Shown: piece by piece, positions 1 to 6,744 of the stretch
Position numbering within the stretch: the first letter of the stretch is position 1
How the letters are laid out: each line of letters begins with the position of its first letter
Source: an uncultured Porphyromonadaceae bacterium
GTDB lineage: Bacteria > Bacteroidota > Bacteroidia > Bacteroidales > Muribaculaceae
Reading direction: 5' to 3'
Length of the DNA: 13,473 nucleotides
Assembly: GCA_947176615.1 (NCBI GenBank)
Contig: CAMWRO010000050.1
Coordinates: 1-13,473 of the forward strand
Position numbers and translations under genes: made by a program
Notes under the pieces: model-generated
Told to the model about the DNA's origin: nothing
Databases searched by the model: none
What the model saw: the letters and a program-made list of their open reading frames with translations, nothing else

Positions 1-937
1 AGCCGGTGGTCACATGGCCGATAACCTCGTCGTTGTCATTCAGCACCTCATAGCCGTGACGGGCAATGGCGCGGTCGTTGATTTCGAGACCGACAAGTCG
101 ACGCGGAGCGCCCTCGGCTTTCTGCCTCATCACAACCTCTTTGCCGATAAACGGCTCGGGTTTGTCGAGCTTGACAAACATCGAGAGGCATGCCTCGACA
201 GGGGTAATGTCGTCGGCCAGTTCGTCGCCATAGAGAGGAAGGCCCACCTCAAAGCGCAACGTGTCGCGGCAACCGAGGCCGCAAGGCACTGCGCGTCCCG
301 ATTCCATCAGCTCGTCCCACAACCGCTGTATAATCTCGTGACCGGCATATACTTCAAAACCATCCTCGCCGGTATAGCCGGTGCGGCTCACGAGAATGTG
401 TGCGCCGTCAAGCTCGCTCTCTTTGAACGTGTAAAATTCAAGTTCCTTGCAGGCGATTCCGAGAACCTGTTCAAGCACCGATTCGGCCTCGGGTCCCTGA
501 ACGGCAATCTCTCCGAGGTCGTCGCTGAGATTGATGATTTCCACATCAAAACCGGCAGCGTTCCCCTCAATCCATGCCACATCCTTGTCGATGTTGGAGG
601 CATTGATTACAAGGAAAAAATTCTCGTCGCCACGCTTGTAGACGAGAAGGTCATCTACAACGCCACCGTCGCGGTTCAGCATCATACCGTAGAACACTTT
701 CCCGACAGGGGCTCCGGCGACATCGTTGGAAAACAGGTAGTTGACAAACTTCTCGGCATCCCGGCCCGAGATATTCACCTCGCCCATGTGGGATACGTCA
801 AAAACGCCGCATCCCCGACGCACAGCTTCGTGTTCCTCGACAATGCCGCTGTACTCGATGGGCATGTCAAATCCGGCAAACGGGCTCATCGTCGCGCCCA
901 ATTCTACATGCCGGTCATGGAGACAAGTCTTTTTCAT
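1..937 (-). CDS. gcvT: Aminomethyltransferase, glycine cleavage system T protein (3' end outside window)
   Basis: The T protein transfers the aminomethyl carbon from lipoylated H protein to tetrahydrofolate and releases ammonia, in the cytoplasmic glycine cleavage system. 312 codons are visible, from ATG at 937 to the window edge; family members are about 360-370 residues, so roughly the last 50 are missing. Family features seen: an N-terminal stretch with SPFAGFDMPIEY near residues 18-29, FDVSHMGE near 46-53, the GGVVDDLLVY motif at 91-100 containing the conserved folate/catalytic aspartate (D95 or D96), QGP and RTGYTGEDGFEVY further on, and GHVTTG at the edge. The start codon lies 16 nt after the lplA stop, so the two are probably cotranscribed. 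That fits, because lipoate attached by LplA is the cofactor of the H protein this enzyme works with. The start has no strong Shine-Dalgarno sequence, as usual in this phylum. Confidence 0.95.
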   Translation of the reverse strand, partial: MKKTCLHDRHVELGATMSPFAGFDMPIEYSGIVEEHEAVRRGCGVFDVSHMGEVNISGRDAEKFVNYLFSNDVAGAPVGKVFYGMMLNRDGGVVDDLLVYKRGDENFFLVINASNIDKDVAWIEGNAAGFDVEIINLSDDLGEIAVQGPEAESVLEQVLGIACKELEFYTFKESELDGAHILVSRTGYTGEDGFEVYAGHEIIQRLWDELMESGRAVPCGLGCRDTLRFEVGLPLYGDELADDITPVEACLSMFVKLDKPEPFIGKEVVMRQKAEGAPRRLVGLEINDRAIARHGYEVLNDNDEVIGHVTTG

Positions 938-953
938 GATATACTCTATATTT

Positions 954-1946
954 TTATTGGTTGTCAATTATCAGTTCTATTAACGCCGCGGTTGACAGAT
1001 TGTGAATAACCCGCGAGACATCGACCCCGCTGAGGGCCTGCGAGAGAGCCTCGGGAGAACATTCCACCCCTTTAAGCTGGTCGAGCAATCCCGAGTCAAG
1101 GTCTCCGAGAAGAAAAAAGTCGCCCGTCAGATTGACCCGTTCAATCCTCCCGCCGTTACACTTCACATCCACGATAAATTCGCCCGCTCCGTCGATACGA
1201 CTGCTGCGGGCGCGGGTGTTGCGTATGCGGTTAATCCATTCGGGGGCAAAATAAGGAGGCAGGTAATCACGCTCCACGACGGCTGTCGCATCCTCGCCAA
1301 GCGTGATGCTGCTGTCGCCACACATAAACTCGCGGGCGCGCTGCTTGAAATCATCAATTGTGAGAGACGGCAAGAGCGGGCGCACGGTCGTGACACGGCT
1401 CTGAACACTTTTCACGCCCGAAGACTCAAGTTTGGCACGCGAGGGGGTCAGCACCCCGGCCATCAGAACCGGGTCCATGTCCCACAGCATTGTGCCATGC
1501 ACGATGCTTGCCGCCGGAAGATGGTAAAAGGCGTAACCCGATACTTTCGCTCCGTCAACGAGGATGTCGTTGCGGCCCGTCGCCTCGGCGTTCAGCCCGA
1601 GAGATTGCAGGAAAGCGGCTACGGCACCGGTATAGCGTGAAAACGTACTCGCAACGTTGCTGTCATCGTCACGCAGGGTGACATAGGAAAACATGATATT
1701 GTTCATGTCGGCCACCACTGCCCCACCCCCGCTGCGGCGACGGCACACATTCACTCCGTGCCGGCGACAGAAGTCAAGGTCGACCTCTTTGTCGACCACC
1801 TGATTGCGCCCACAGATAACGGTAGGCTCGACCTGCCACATAAAAAAATATTCCTCCCCTCGGGATCCGTGAGCGGCGATATATTCCTCTACGGCAAGAT
1901 AGAAAGGCAACGGCCTACAGCCGGATGGTAGTTCAACATACTGCAT
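954..1946 (-). CDS. lplA: Lipoate-protein ligase A
   Basis: Activates free lipoate with ATP and attaches it to lysines of lipoyl domains (glycine cleavage H protein, 2-oxoacid dehydrogenase E2) in the cytoplasm. The 330 residues match the usual length (E. coli LplA is about 338). Landmarks: PTVICGRNQ at 41-49, the RRRSGGGAVV lipoate/adenylate loop at 69-78, GRNDILVDGAKVSG at 124-137 with the expected catalytic lysine K134, HGTMLWDMD near 150-158, and SVQSRVT after it. From about residue 245 there is a C-terminal accessory domain (a G-E-F-I-V-D-V-K strand, then GDFF), so this is the two-domain form, able to do both activation and transfer. ATG at 1946 sits about 20 nt downstream of a well-formed promoter. 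First gene of an lplA-gcvT unit. A family member acting as octanoyltransferase is possible but less likely given the full C-terminal domain. Confidence 0.93.
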   Translation of the reverse strand: MQYVELPSGCRPLPFYLAVEEYIAAHGSRGEEYFFMWQVEPTVICGRNQVVDKEVDLDFCRRHGVNVCRRRSGGGAVVADMNNIMFSYVTLRDDDSNVASTFSRYTGAVAAFLQSLGLNAEATGRNDILVDGAKVSGYAFYHLPAASIVHGTMLWDMDPVLMAGVLTPSRAKLESSGVKSVQSRVTTVRPLLPSLTIDDFKQRAREFMCGDSSITLGEDATAVVERDYLPPYFAPEWINRIRNTRARSSRIDGAGEFIVDVKCNGGRIERVNLTGDFFLLGDLDSGLLDQLKGVECSPEALSQALSGVDVSRVIHNLSTAALIELIIDNQ

Positions 1947-1953
1947 ATCGAGG

Positions 1954-1977
1954 TATCTTTGTTACTCAACAAAGATA
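1954..1977. promoter_or_regulatory. Perfect 10-bp palindrome over the lplA -7 box
   Basis: TATCTTTGTT (1954-1963), a 4-nt spacer, then AACAAAGATA (1968-1977): a perfect inverted repeat. It contains the -7 box in both orientations and spans the expected transcription start. It may be an operator, or an mRNA hairpin at the very 5' end. No regulator is identified. Confidence 0.5.
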
Positions 1978-2000
1978 ATCAAGACTGACGAAATCACAAA
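1970..2000 (-). promoter_or_regulatory. Promoter of lplA-gcvT, Bacteroides type
   Basis: On the minus strand TATCTTTG (1977-1970) matches the -7 consensus TAnnTTTG, and TTTG (2000-1997) lies 19 nt upstream as the -33 box. ATG of lplA is 23 nt downstream. The -33 box is formed by the T-tract of the upstream gene's terminator, so terminator and promoter overlap. Confidence 0.75.
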
Positions 2001-2033
2001 AAAACAGGAGTATGTTATTCAACATACTCCTGT
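1998..2033 (-). terminator. Intrinsic terminator after the 62-aa gene
   Basis: A perfect 13-bp stem, ACAGGAGTATGTT (2004-2016) and AACATACTCCTGT (2021-2033), with a 4-nt loop. On the minus strand it is followed at once by seven T (2004-1998). It ends transcription coming from the small gene and the GH genes before lplA. Confidence 0.88.
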
Positions 2034-2047
2034 GATGGATTCGTCGG

Positions 2048-2236
2048 TCAATTCAGCACAAAGCCGGGATTTGTGACGGGGAGATTCCTTTCAAAATGAT
2101 AGCAGCGTGCAAACTGTCTGACAAAGTCAAGCGTGCTGCGGCGTGGCCGGGAGGCAGTTGAGATTTGTTTGGACCCGCCAACGTTTACGGTCTCAAGTGA
2201 AAGCGAGATAGTGGATGAGGTAGAGATTTTCTTCAT
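2048..2236 (-). CDS. Small protein of unknown function (62 aa)
   Basis: I do not recognise a named family. ATG at 2236 gives a 62-residue basic protein beginning MKKISTSSTISLSLE; an in-frame GTG two codons upstream (2242) is the alternative start. There is no signal peptide or membrane segment. The N-terminal half is rich in Ser/Thr; the C-terminal half contains RPRRSTLDFVRQFARCYHF, which could form an amphipathic basic helix, and the protein ends GFVLN. From memory, short Bacteroidales hypothetical proteins with a similar 'RQFAR-aromatic ... N-terminus-to-stop' ending exist, but I could not verify that. Support for a real gene: the strong intrinsic terminator begins 15 nt past the stop, and no other gene explains it except read-through from the GH2 gene 90 nt upstream. 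I see no promoter of its own, so it may be the last gene of the GH43-GH2 transcript. Confidence 0.5.
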   Translation of the reverse strand: MKKISTSSTISLSLETVNVGGSKQISTASRPRRSTLDFVRQFARCYHFERNLPVTNPGFVLN

Positions 2237-2326
2237 AGGCACTAATTTTGGGGTTGAATTATCTTAATAACGCCCCATTAGCGCCCTTTATTGTGAAGAA
2301 ACTTCAAAAAGTCACATCCGCTGCCA

Positions 2327-4144
2327 CTATCGGTCAAGAGACTTGCACAGAGACTTATTGACTGCGCTGACCCGCGGAACATCAATCTTAACAACCTTGC
2401 GGTCATAGGTCATCAGGCCGTTGACCTCGCCTTCGACATCGGTTGTCTGGGTATACACAGCTCCTGAAATTCCCTTGTCGACAAGTCCGGCAAGTTTATC
2501 GGCATAGTCAACATATCGGTCTGTGACTTCTTGGGGAGACTTGAACTCGATATATCCCCAGTTGCGCTCAGGCGACCAGATGTGACCTTCTGACACCATT
2601 CCGATTCCGCCATACTCCCCGATAACGTTGACACGCTCGCCGTCATAAATCAGGATGGACGGATCGGGATAATGATGGATGTCAAAGATGTCACCACAGT
2701 GGTAATAGTTGCCGCCGCTGGCAGGATTGACAAGCCTCGAAGGGTCATAATCCTTGGTCCAGTCAGAGATTTCCACAGTCTTGAACTGCCCCCACGCTTC
2801 GTTAAAGGGCACCCATGTCGAGATGCTCGGATGGTTGTAGAGGCAATCCATGATTTCTTTCCATTCGCGACGATAGCAGGACTCGCTTTCAGCCGAGCGA
2901 ACAATTTCGGGGCCGCTATAAAACTCGCGCGGTTTCCATTCGGGCCCACGGTCTCCGTTGGGCATATCCTGCCAGACTATCATGCCGTTGCGGTCACAGT
3001 AGGCATACCACAGCTCGGGTTCCACCTTCACATGCTTGCGAATCATGTTGAATCCCCACTCGCGGGTGCGGTCGATGTCAGATACCATTGCCTCGTAGGA
3101 CGGAGCGGTATACAGACCGTCGGGCCACCATCCCTGATCAAGCGGTCCAAACTGGAATATATCCTTATTGTTCAACCTCATACGCATAGCCCCTCTGTCA
3201 TCGCGGGCGGTTGAGAACTTACGCATGGCTGCATAACTGTTCACCTTGTCAATTGTCTTTCCGTTCTCAATCAACGAGATTTCAAGGTCATACAATGCAG
3301 GCGACTCAGGCGACCACAGCTTTACGTCGTCGGGCATCACTATATCCACCGGCAAACCGCTGACACTCCTGCCCGAAGCGACCTCCGTGCCGTTGTACTT
3401 CACGATAACCTCGGTCACACACCCTCTTGAATCATCTGACGAGGAGTTGACATTTACGCTCAATCGGTTCTTGTCAATGTCGGCAACCGTTTTCAACGAC
3501 GCGATATGGTTCCGGGCCACCGGCTCAAGCCACACGGTCTGCCAGATTCCGGTTACGGGCGTATACCAGATTCCCTCAGGATTGCAGTGTTGCTTTCCAC
3601 AGGGTTGGAAACCACGATCGGTAGGATCCCACACTCTGACAACCAGTTCATTTTCGCCCTTGGATTTCAACGCAGGGGTTATGTTTAATCCGAATGGAGT
3701 ATAGCCGCCCTTGTGACCGCCTACTTTAATTCCATTGACCCACACTTCGGCCTCCCAGTCAACAGCGCCGAAGTTCAACATCACGTCACGTCCTTTCCAT
3801 GATGCCGGGACGGTAAACGAGCGACGATACCACAATGACTGATTCTCACCCACGGTCTTTCCGACACCTGACAGGGCCGATTCGACGGCAAACGGGACAA
3901 GGATTTCACCATGAAATTTTTCAGGCTTGCGGGAATCGGCGCCGACAATGGCATATTCCCACAATCCGTTGAGGTTTTTCCAGTCGGCGCGTTCCATTGT
4001 GGGACGCGGGTACTCGGGCCACACATTTTCAGGGTCGATATTTTCACCCCACTCGGTCATGATGTGTCCCTTTACAGGTGAATAGGCCATCGCCACCGGA
4101 GCGACAGCGATGAAAGTCGATAATAATATACTTTTAACAGTCAT
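2327..4144 (-). CDS. Secreted glycoside hydrolase family 2 enzyme
   Basis: A retaining exo-glycosidase of the GH2 family (beta-galactosidase/beta-glucuronidase/arabinosidase group); the exact substrate cannot be read from sequence. 605 residues. A signal peptide covers residues 1-20 (cleavage after AMA), without a lipobox, suggesting periplasmic location. The sugar-binding jelly-roll domain runs from about 50 to 208 (NLNGLWEYAI, then LWYRRSFTVP and WVNGIKVGGHKGGYTPF), an Ig-like domain to about 310, and a TIM barrel to the end. Catalytic acid/base is E449 in STWVPFNEAWGQ; the nucleophile is E510 in VIGEYGG; both are present. At about 600 residues it is a short GH2 without extra C-terminal domains. 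It starts 8 nt after the stop of the upstream GH43-like gene, so the two form an operon and probably act on the same oligosaccharide. Confidence 0.9.
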   Translation of the reverse strand: MTVKSILLSTFIAVAPVAMAYSPVKGHIMTEWGENIDPENVWPEYPRPTMERADWKNLNGLWEYAIVGADSRKPEKFHGEILVPFAVESALSGVGKTVGENQSLWYRRSFTVPASWKGRDVMLNFGAVDWEAEVWVNGIKVGGHKGGYTPFGLNITPALKSKGENELVVRVWDPTDRGFQPCGKQHCNPEGIWYTPVTGIWQTVWLEPVARNHIASLKTVADIDKNRLSVNVNSSSDDSRGCVTEVIVKYNGTEVASGRSVSGLPVDIVMPDDVKLWSPESPALYDLEISLIENGKTIDKVNSYAAMRKFSTARDDRGAMRMRLNNKDIFQFGPLDQGWWPDGLYTAPSYEAMVSDIDRTREWGFNMIRKHVKVEPELWYAYCDRNGMIVWQDMPNGDRGPEWKPREFYSGPEIVRSAESESCYRREWKEIMDCLYNHPSISTWVPFNEAWGQFKTVEISDWTKDYDPSRLVNPASGGNYYHCGDIFDIHHYPDPSILIYDGERVNVIGEYGGIGMVSEGHIWSPERNWGYIEFKSPQEVTDRYVDYADKLAGLVDKGISGAVYTQTTDVEGEVNGLMTYDRKVVKIDVPRVSAVNKSLCKSLDR

Positions 4145-4152
4145 GTCAGATT

Positions 4153-5124
4153 TTATTTAAGTAGTGGCAGGAGTTCTTCGCGGGACACGATGATGACGCT
4201 GCCGTGTTTTACGTCGGGAACGTTGCTGACCTCAGTGTCGGAGATTAGTTTCCAGTCGGCCTTTTCAATGTCGCTGCATTCGACGTAGGACAATCCGGCA
4301 TCGCCGTTGAACTTGTCAAAGTAGCCTATCCAGCCGTTGCCGCCGATTTTACGGAACACCGAGGGACCCTCGACCTCTACGCGATAGTCATCGGGCAACA
4401 GGCGCGTCGTCCCGCTGAACTGCTCCACAGCCGGGTCGAGGCTGCGGGTTGTGGCACACAGGATGGTCTTCTCCCCGTTGCGCTCATCCTTATAATAACC
4501 GTAGAACGTATCACCTTTCCTGACCACAGTCAGGTCAATGGCTGTGAATCCCGGGTCAAAAAGGGGTCGCGCGACGGTAAACGATTTCCAGTCACGGGTC
4601 GTGGTGACATAGTGCAGCTGACGGTCATCTACACGCGACGACCAATAGATATAAAACGTGTCTTCCTCGGGAACATAGGTAAACTCGGGTGCCCAAGCAT
4701 TGGGTGACGAGGGGCGGCCGTCTTTCCCGTCCATTACATAAATCTTGCCGCTGTCAGTCGTGGTGCCGCCATCGGCAGCAACCCAGTTGACAAGGTCGTC
4801 GGACTGCCAGTGGAAGATTGCGGGATTGTCCCATCCCCATGTGTGAACGACATGATAAGTCACTTTTCCGTCACGCTCGACGCGGTTGAGAAACGGGTCG
4901 CGCATCCACACCCGGTCGTCATAGGCATGAAACACCGGCTTGCCGCCGTTGGCCTCGTTCCAGTGAAGGCCGTCGGCACTCCAAGCATAGAAAAGATGCT
5001 GGGCCGGCGATGTAAAATAGGCCATGAGGTAGAGACTGTCGGGGAGTTGGGCTATATCGGGAGTAGCTGCCGAGGCTGTAGCCGCCATGCCGGCAAAGAA
5101 AGCACCGAGAATTAATTTTTTCAT
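4153..5124 (-). CDS. Secreted GH43-like glycosidase (five-bladed propeller), probable arabinosidase
   Basis: 323 residues from ATG at 5124. The frame stays open upstream to 5226, but the MKK signal peptide (cleavage after ASA, residue 19) and the -7 box at 5160-5167 fix this start. Repeated propeller strands are visible (LFYAWSADGLHW, AIFHWQSDDLVNW, FYIYWSSR, TFYGYYKDE). Candidate GH43 catalytic residues are D76 in RDPF (base), D197 in AIDLTV (pKa modulator) and E252 in VEGPSVF (acid). The sequence differs from canonical beta-xylosidase-type GH43s, for example in the WGWDNPAIF segment, and it lacks an accessory C-terminal domain, so it belongs to a different subfamily or a related propeller family such as GH117-like; assignment is tentative. 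It is first in an operon with the GH2 gene and probably removes arabinose-type side groups in the periplasm. Confidence 0.8.
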   Translation of the reverse strand: MKKLILGAFFAGMAATASAATPDIAQLPDSLYLMAYFTSPAQHLFYAWSADGLHWNEANGGKPVFHAYDDRVWMRDPFLNRVERDGKVTYHVVHTWGWDNPAIFHWQSDDLVNWVAADGGTTTDSGKIYVMDGKDGRPSSPNAWAPEFTYVPEEDTFYIYWSSRVDDRQLHYVTTTRDWKSFTVARPLFDPGFTAIDLTVVRKGDTFYGYYKDERNGEKTILCATTRSLDPAVEQFSGTTRLLPDDYRVEVEGPSVFRKIGGNGWIGYFDKFNGDAGLSYVECSDIEKADWKLISDTEVSNVPDVKHGSVIIVSREELLPLLK

Positions 5125-5159
5125 GATATGGGTAATATTATAAAATGTGAAACGTAGTG

Positions 5160-5167
5160 CAAATTTA
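5160..5167 (-). promoter_or_regulatory. -7 box of the GH43-GH2 operon
   Basis: TAAATTTG on the minus strand matches TAnnTTTG and lies 35 nt upstream of the GH43-like ATG. No convincing -33 box is seen at 19-21 nt, so the promoter may need an activator. A second match, TATATTTG (5222-5215), lies in the purT terminator stem and is a weaker alternative. Confidence 0.5.
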
Positions 5168-5203
5168 GCACTTACCCGCAATTCAGACATGCTCTTTCCG
5201 ACC

Positions 5204-5270
5204 AAAAAATATAACAAATATATCAAATGGGCCTCTGCCGGTATTGACAGAGGCCCATTTGATATATTTG
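5204..5270 (-). terminator. Terminator after purT, perfect 23-bp stem
   Basis: Left arm 5215-5237 and right arm 5248-5270 are exact reverse complements over 23 bp, with a 10-nt loop. On the minus strand the stem is followed by TTATATTTTTT (5214-5204). The stem starts 9 nt after the purT stop. The GC-rich part (GGGCCTCTG) is next to the loop and the AT-rich part is at the base. Confidence 0.85.
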
Positions 5271-5279
5271 AAAATTGAA

Positions 5280-6470
5280 TTATCTCGGAAGGACGTTGAC
5301 GGTCAGTTTCTCGTAGGCACGTTCAGCCTTTGCACGGGCCTCGTCAACGCTATCGGCTGTCGCGAGAATCACACCCATGCGGCGATGTCCCTTGATTTCG
5401 GGCTTGCCGAAAATACGCATCTGAACGCCGGGTTCCTCAAGCACTTTTTCGAGGTTGTCCATTTCGATTTTATCAGTGTCACCCTCGACCACGATAGCAC
5501 GGGATGCCGACGGACCGTAGAAACGGATGGCGGGGACAGGAAGACCGAGGAGGGCGCGGGCATGGAGGGCAAACTCGCTCATGTCCTGAGAAATCATAGT
5601 CACCATGCCGGTGTCATGGGGACGGGGTGAAACTTCGCTGAAGATAACGTCATCACCTTTTATGAACAATTCCACGCCGAAGATTCCGTAACCGCCGAGC
5701 GCATCAGTCACCTTGCGGGCAATCTCGCGGGCACGCTCGATGGCAAGATTGCTCATCGGCTGAGGCTGCCACGAATAACGGTAGTCACCGTCGACCTGAA
5801 TGTGGCCTACAGGCTCGCAGAAACAAGTCCCGGCAACCGAGCGCACCGTGAGCAGCGTGATTTCATAGTCAAAGTCCACAAAGCCTTCGACAATGACACG
5901 GCCTGCGCCGGCACGTCCGCCTTCCTGAGCGATGTGCCATGAACGGTCAATGTCATCGGCGCTCTTCACGACACTCTGGCCATGTCCGCTGGAACTCATG
6001 ATGGGTTTTACGACACAGGGAATCCCCACCTCAGAAACAGCCTGACGAAATTCGTCCTCGGTCGAGGCAAAACAATAGGTCGATGTCCTGATGCCGAGTT
6101 CTTCGGCGGCGAGACGGCGAATCCCCTCGCGGTTCATGGTGAGGAGCGCGGCGCGGGCAGTGGGTGTAACGTTGTACCCTTCCTTTTCAAGCTCCACAAG
6201 CACGGGGGTAGCGATAGCCTCGACCTCGGGAATGATATGGTCGGGTTTCTCAGCCTCAATGACAGCGCGCAGCTCGGCACCGTCAAGCATATTGAACACA
6301 TAGCTCTTGTCGGCCACCTGCATGGCCGGAGCGTCGGCATACTTGTCACAGGCAATCACCTCGATTCCGAAACGCTGCAGTTCAAGAGCCACCTCTTTTC
6401 CGAGTTCTCCACTACCGAGCAGCATCGCCTTGCGACCGACCCGGGTCTTCTTTGATCCGATTTTAGTCAT
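5280..6470 (-). CDS. purT: Formate-dependent phosphoribosylglycinamide formyltransferase (GAR transformylase 2)
   Basis: Makes formyl-GAR from GAR, formate and ATP in de novo purine synthesis, without folate; cytoplasmic. 396 residues from ATG at 6470, matching the family (E. coli PurT about 392); the frame is open for 21 more codons upstream, but those overlap the promoter. ATP-grasp architecture: GSGELGKE at 19-26 in the N-terminal Rossmann-like domain, DKYADAPAMQVAD at 42-54 (GAR site region), the flexible SSSGHGQS loop at 159-166, metal-binding E267 and E279 in FGVELF and SEVSPRPHDTGMVT, and a C-terminal domain with GHRRMGV. Monocistronic: own promoter at 6498-6529 and a strong terminator. 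Note that it depends on formate rather than on the folate one-carbon pool that gcvT feeds. Confidence 0.96.
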   Translation of the reverse strand: MTKIGSKKTRVGRKAMLLGSGELGKEVALELQRFGIEVIACDKYADAPAMQVADKSYVFNMLDGAELRAVIEAEKPDHIIPEVEAIATPVLVELEKEGYNVTPTARAALLTMNREGIRRLAAEELGIRTSTYCFASTEDEFRQAVSEVGIPCVVKPIMSSSGHGQSVVKSADDIDRSWHIAQEGGRAGAGRVIVEGFVDFDYEITLLTVRSVAGTCFCEPVGHIQVDGDYRYSWQPQPMSNLAIERAREIARKVTDALGGYGIFGVELFIKGDDVIFSEVSPRPHDTGMVTMISQDMSEFALHARALLGLPVPAIRFYGPSASRAIVVEGDTDKIEMDNLEKVLEEPGVQMRIFGKPEIKGHRRMGVILATADSVDEARAKAERAYEKLTVNVLPR

Positions 6471-6497
6471 AATTGTCAGTGATGAATATTGGGTATG

Positions 6498-6529
6498 CAA
6501 AGTTAGTGATTTTACTCCATATCCGAAAA
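6498..6529 (-). promoter_or_regulatory. Promoter of purT
   Basis: TAACTTTG (6505-6498, minus strand) is a full -7 match. TTTT (6529-6526), 20 nt upstream, is a -33 box with one mismatch. The ATG is 27 nt downstream. I see no purine riboswitch in the short leader. Confidence 0.65.
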
Positions 6530-6609
6530 CCATTTACCAACATTTCGGGAAAATCTGCGCCGGCACAGCCTCGATGAAGCCTACCCGAAACACGCATTCA
6601 AGGCGGGTA

Positions 6610-6640
6610 TTGTATATGTAGTTTAAAGTTGCTACCTTTG
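6610..6640 (+). promoter_or_regulatory. Promoter of the MATE efflux gene
   Basis: TTG (6610-6612), 20-nt spacer, TACCTTTG (6633-6640): both boxes match the Bacteroides consensus at ideal spacing. Transcription should start near 6646, which leaves a leader of about 100 nt before the ATG at 6745. Confidence 0.75.
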
Positions 6641-6648
6641 CAGCGATC

Positions 6649-6674
6649 ATCGGAGGGTCGATAGTCGCAACTAT
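6649..6674 (+). promoter_or_regulatory. Two mutually exclusive small hairpins at the 5' end of the MATE leader
   Basis: Hairpin A: ATCG (6649-6652) with CGAT (6659-6662), loop GAGGGT; the stem could extend outward through GCGA/TCGC (6643-6668) with one mismatch if transcription starts early enough. Hairpin B: ATAGT (6661-6665) with ACTAT (6670-6674), loop CGCA. They share 6661-6662, so only one can form at a time. This matches no aptamer I know. Confidence 0.3.
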
Positions 6675-6676
6675 TT

Positions 6677-6734
6677 GGCCGGATAAGATGCCGGGTGCGC
6701 CCGTGGTATCTTATCCGGTCTTATTTTTTTTGTG
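6677..6734 (+). terminator. Intrinsic terminator inside the MATE leader (candidate attenuator)
   Basis: CCGGATAAGAT (6679-6689) pairs exactly with ATCTTATCCGG (6708-6718). The stem continues inward through GCC/GGT and GGG/CCC and outward to 6677-6720 with one wobble. It is followed by TC then TTATTTTTTTT (6721-6731, eight T in a row). It lies between a good promoter and the MATE start codon on the same strand, 13 nt before the ATG, with no other plus-strand gene upstream for it to serve. Confidence 0.8.
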
Positions 6735-6744
6735 TAACAATATT

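Noticed and set aside
14..1009. Plus-strand open frame of 331 codons opposite gcvT
   Set aside because: The minus strand encodes an unmistakable GcvT over the same bases; the plus frame has no recognisable domain and is a composition shadow.
2243..2326. Promoter for the 62-aa gene
   Set aside because: No TAnnTTTG match on the minus strand; the closest stretch, TGACTTTTTG, departs from the consensus. Read-through from GH2 is more likely.
5125..5226. Extended N-terminus for the small GH43-like protein
   Set aside because: It would put 34 residues before a clear signal peptide and would overlap the -7 box and the purT terminator stem.
6688..6744. Earlier ATG (6688) giving the MATE protein 19 more residues
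   Set aside because: This ATG lies inside the terminator stem, and the added residues are encoded by the stem and its T-tract; ATG 6745 gives the usual MATE N-terminus.
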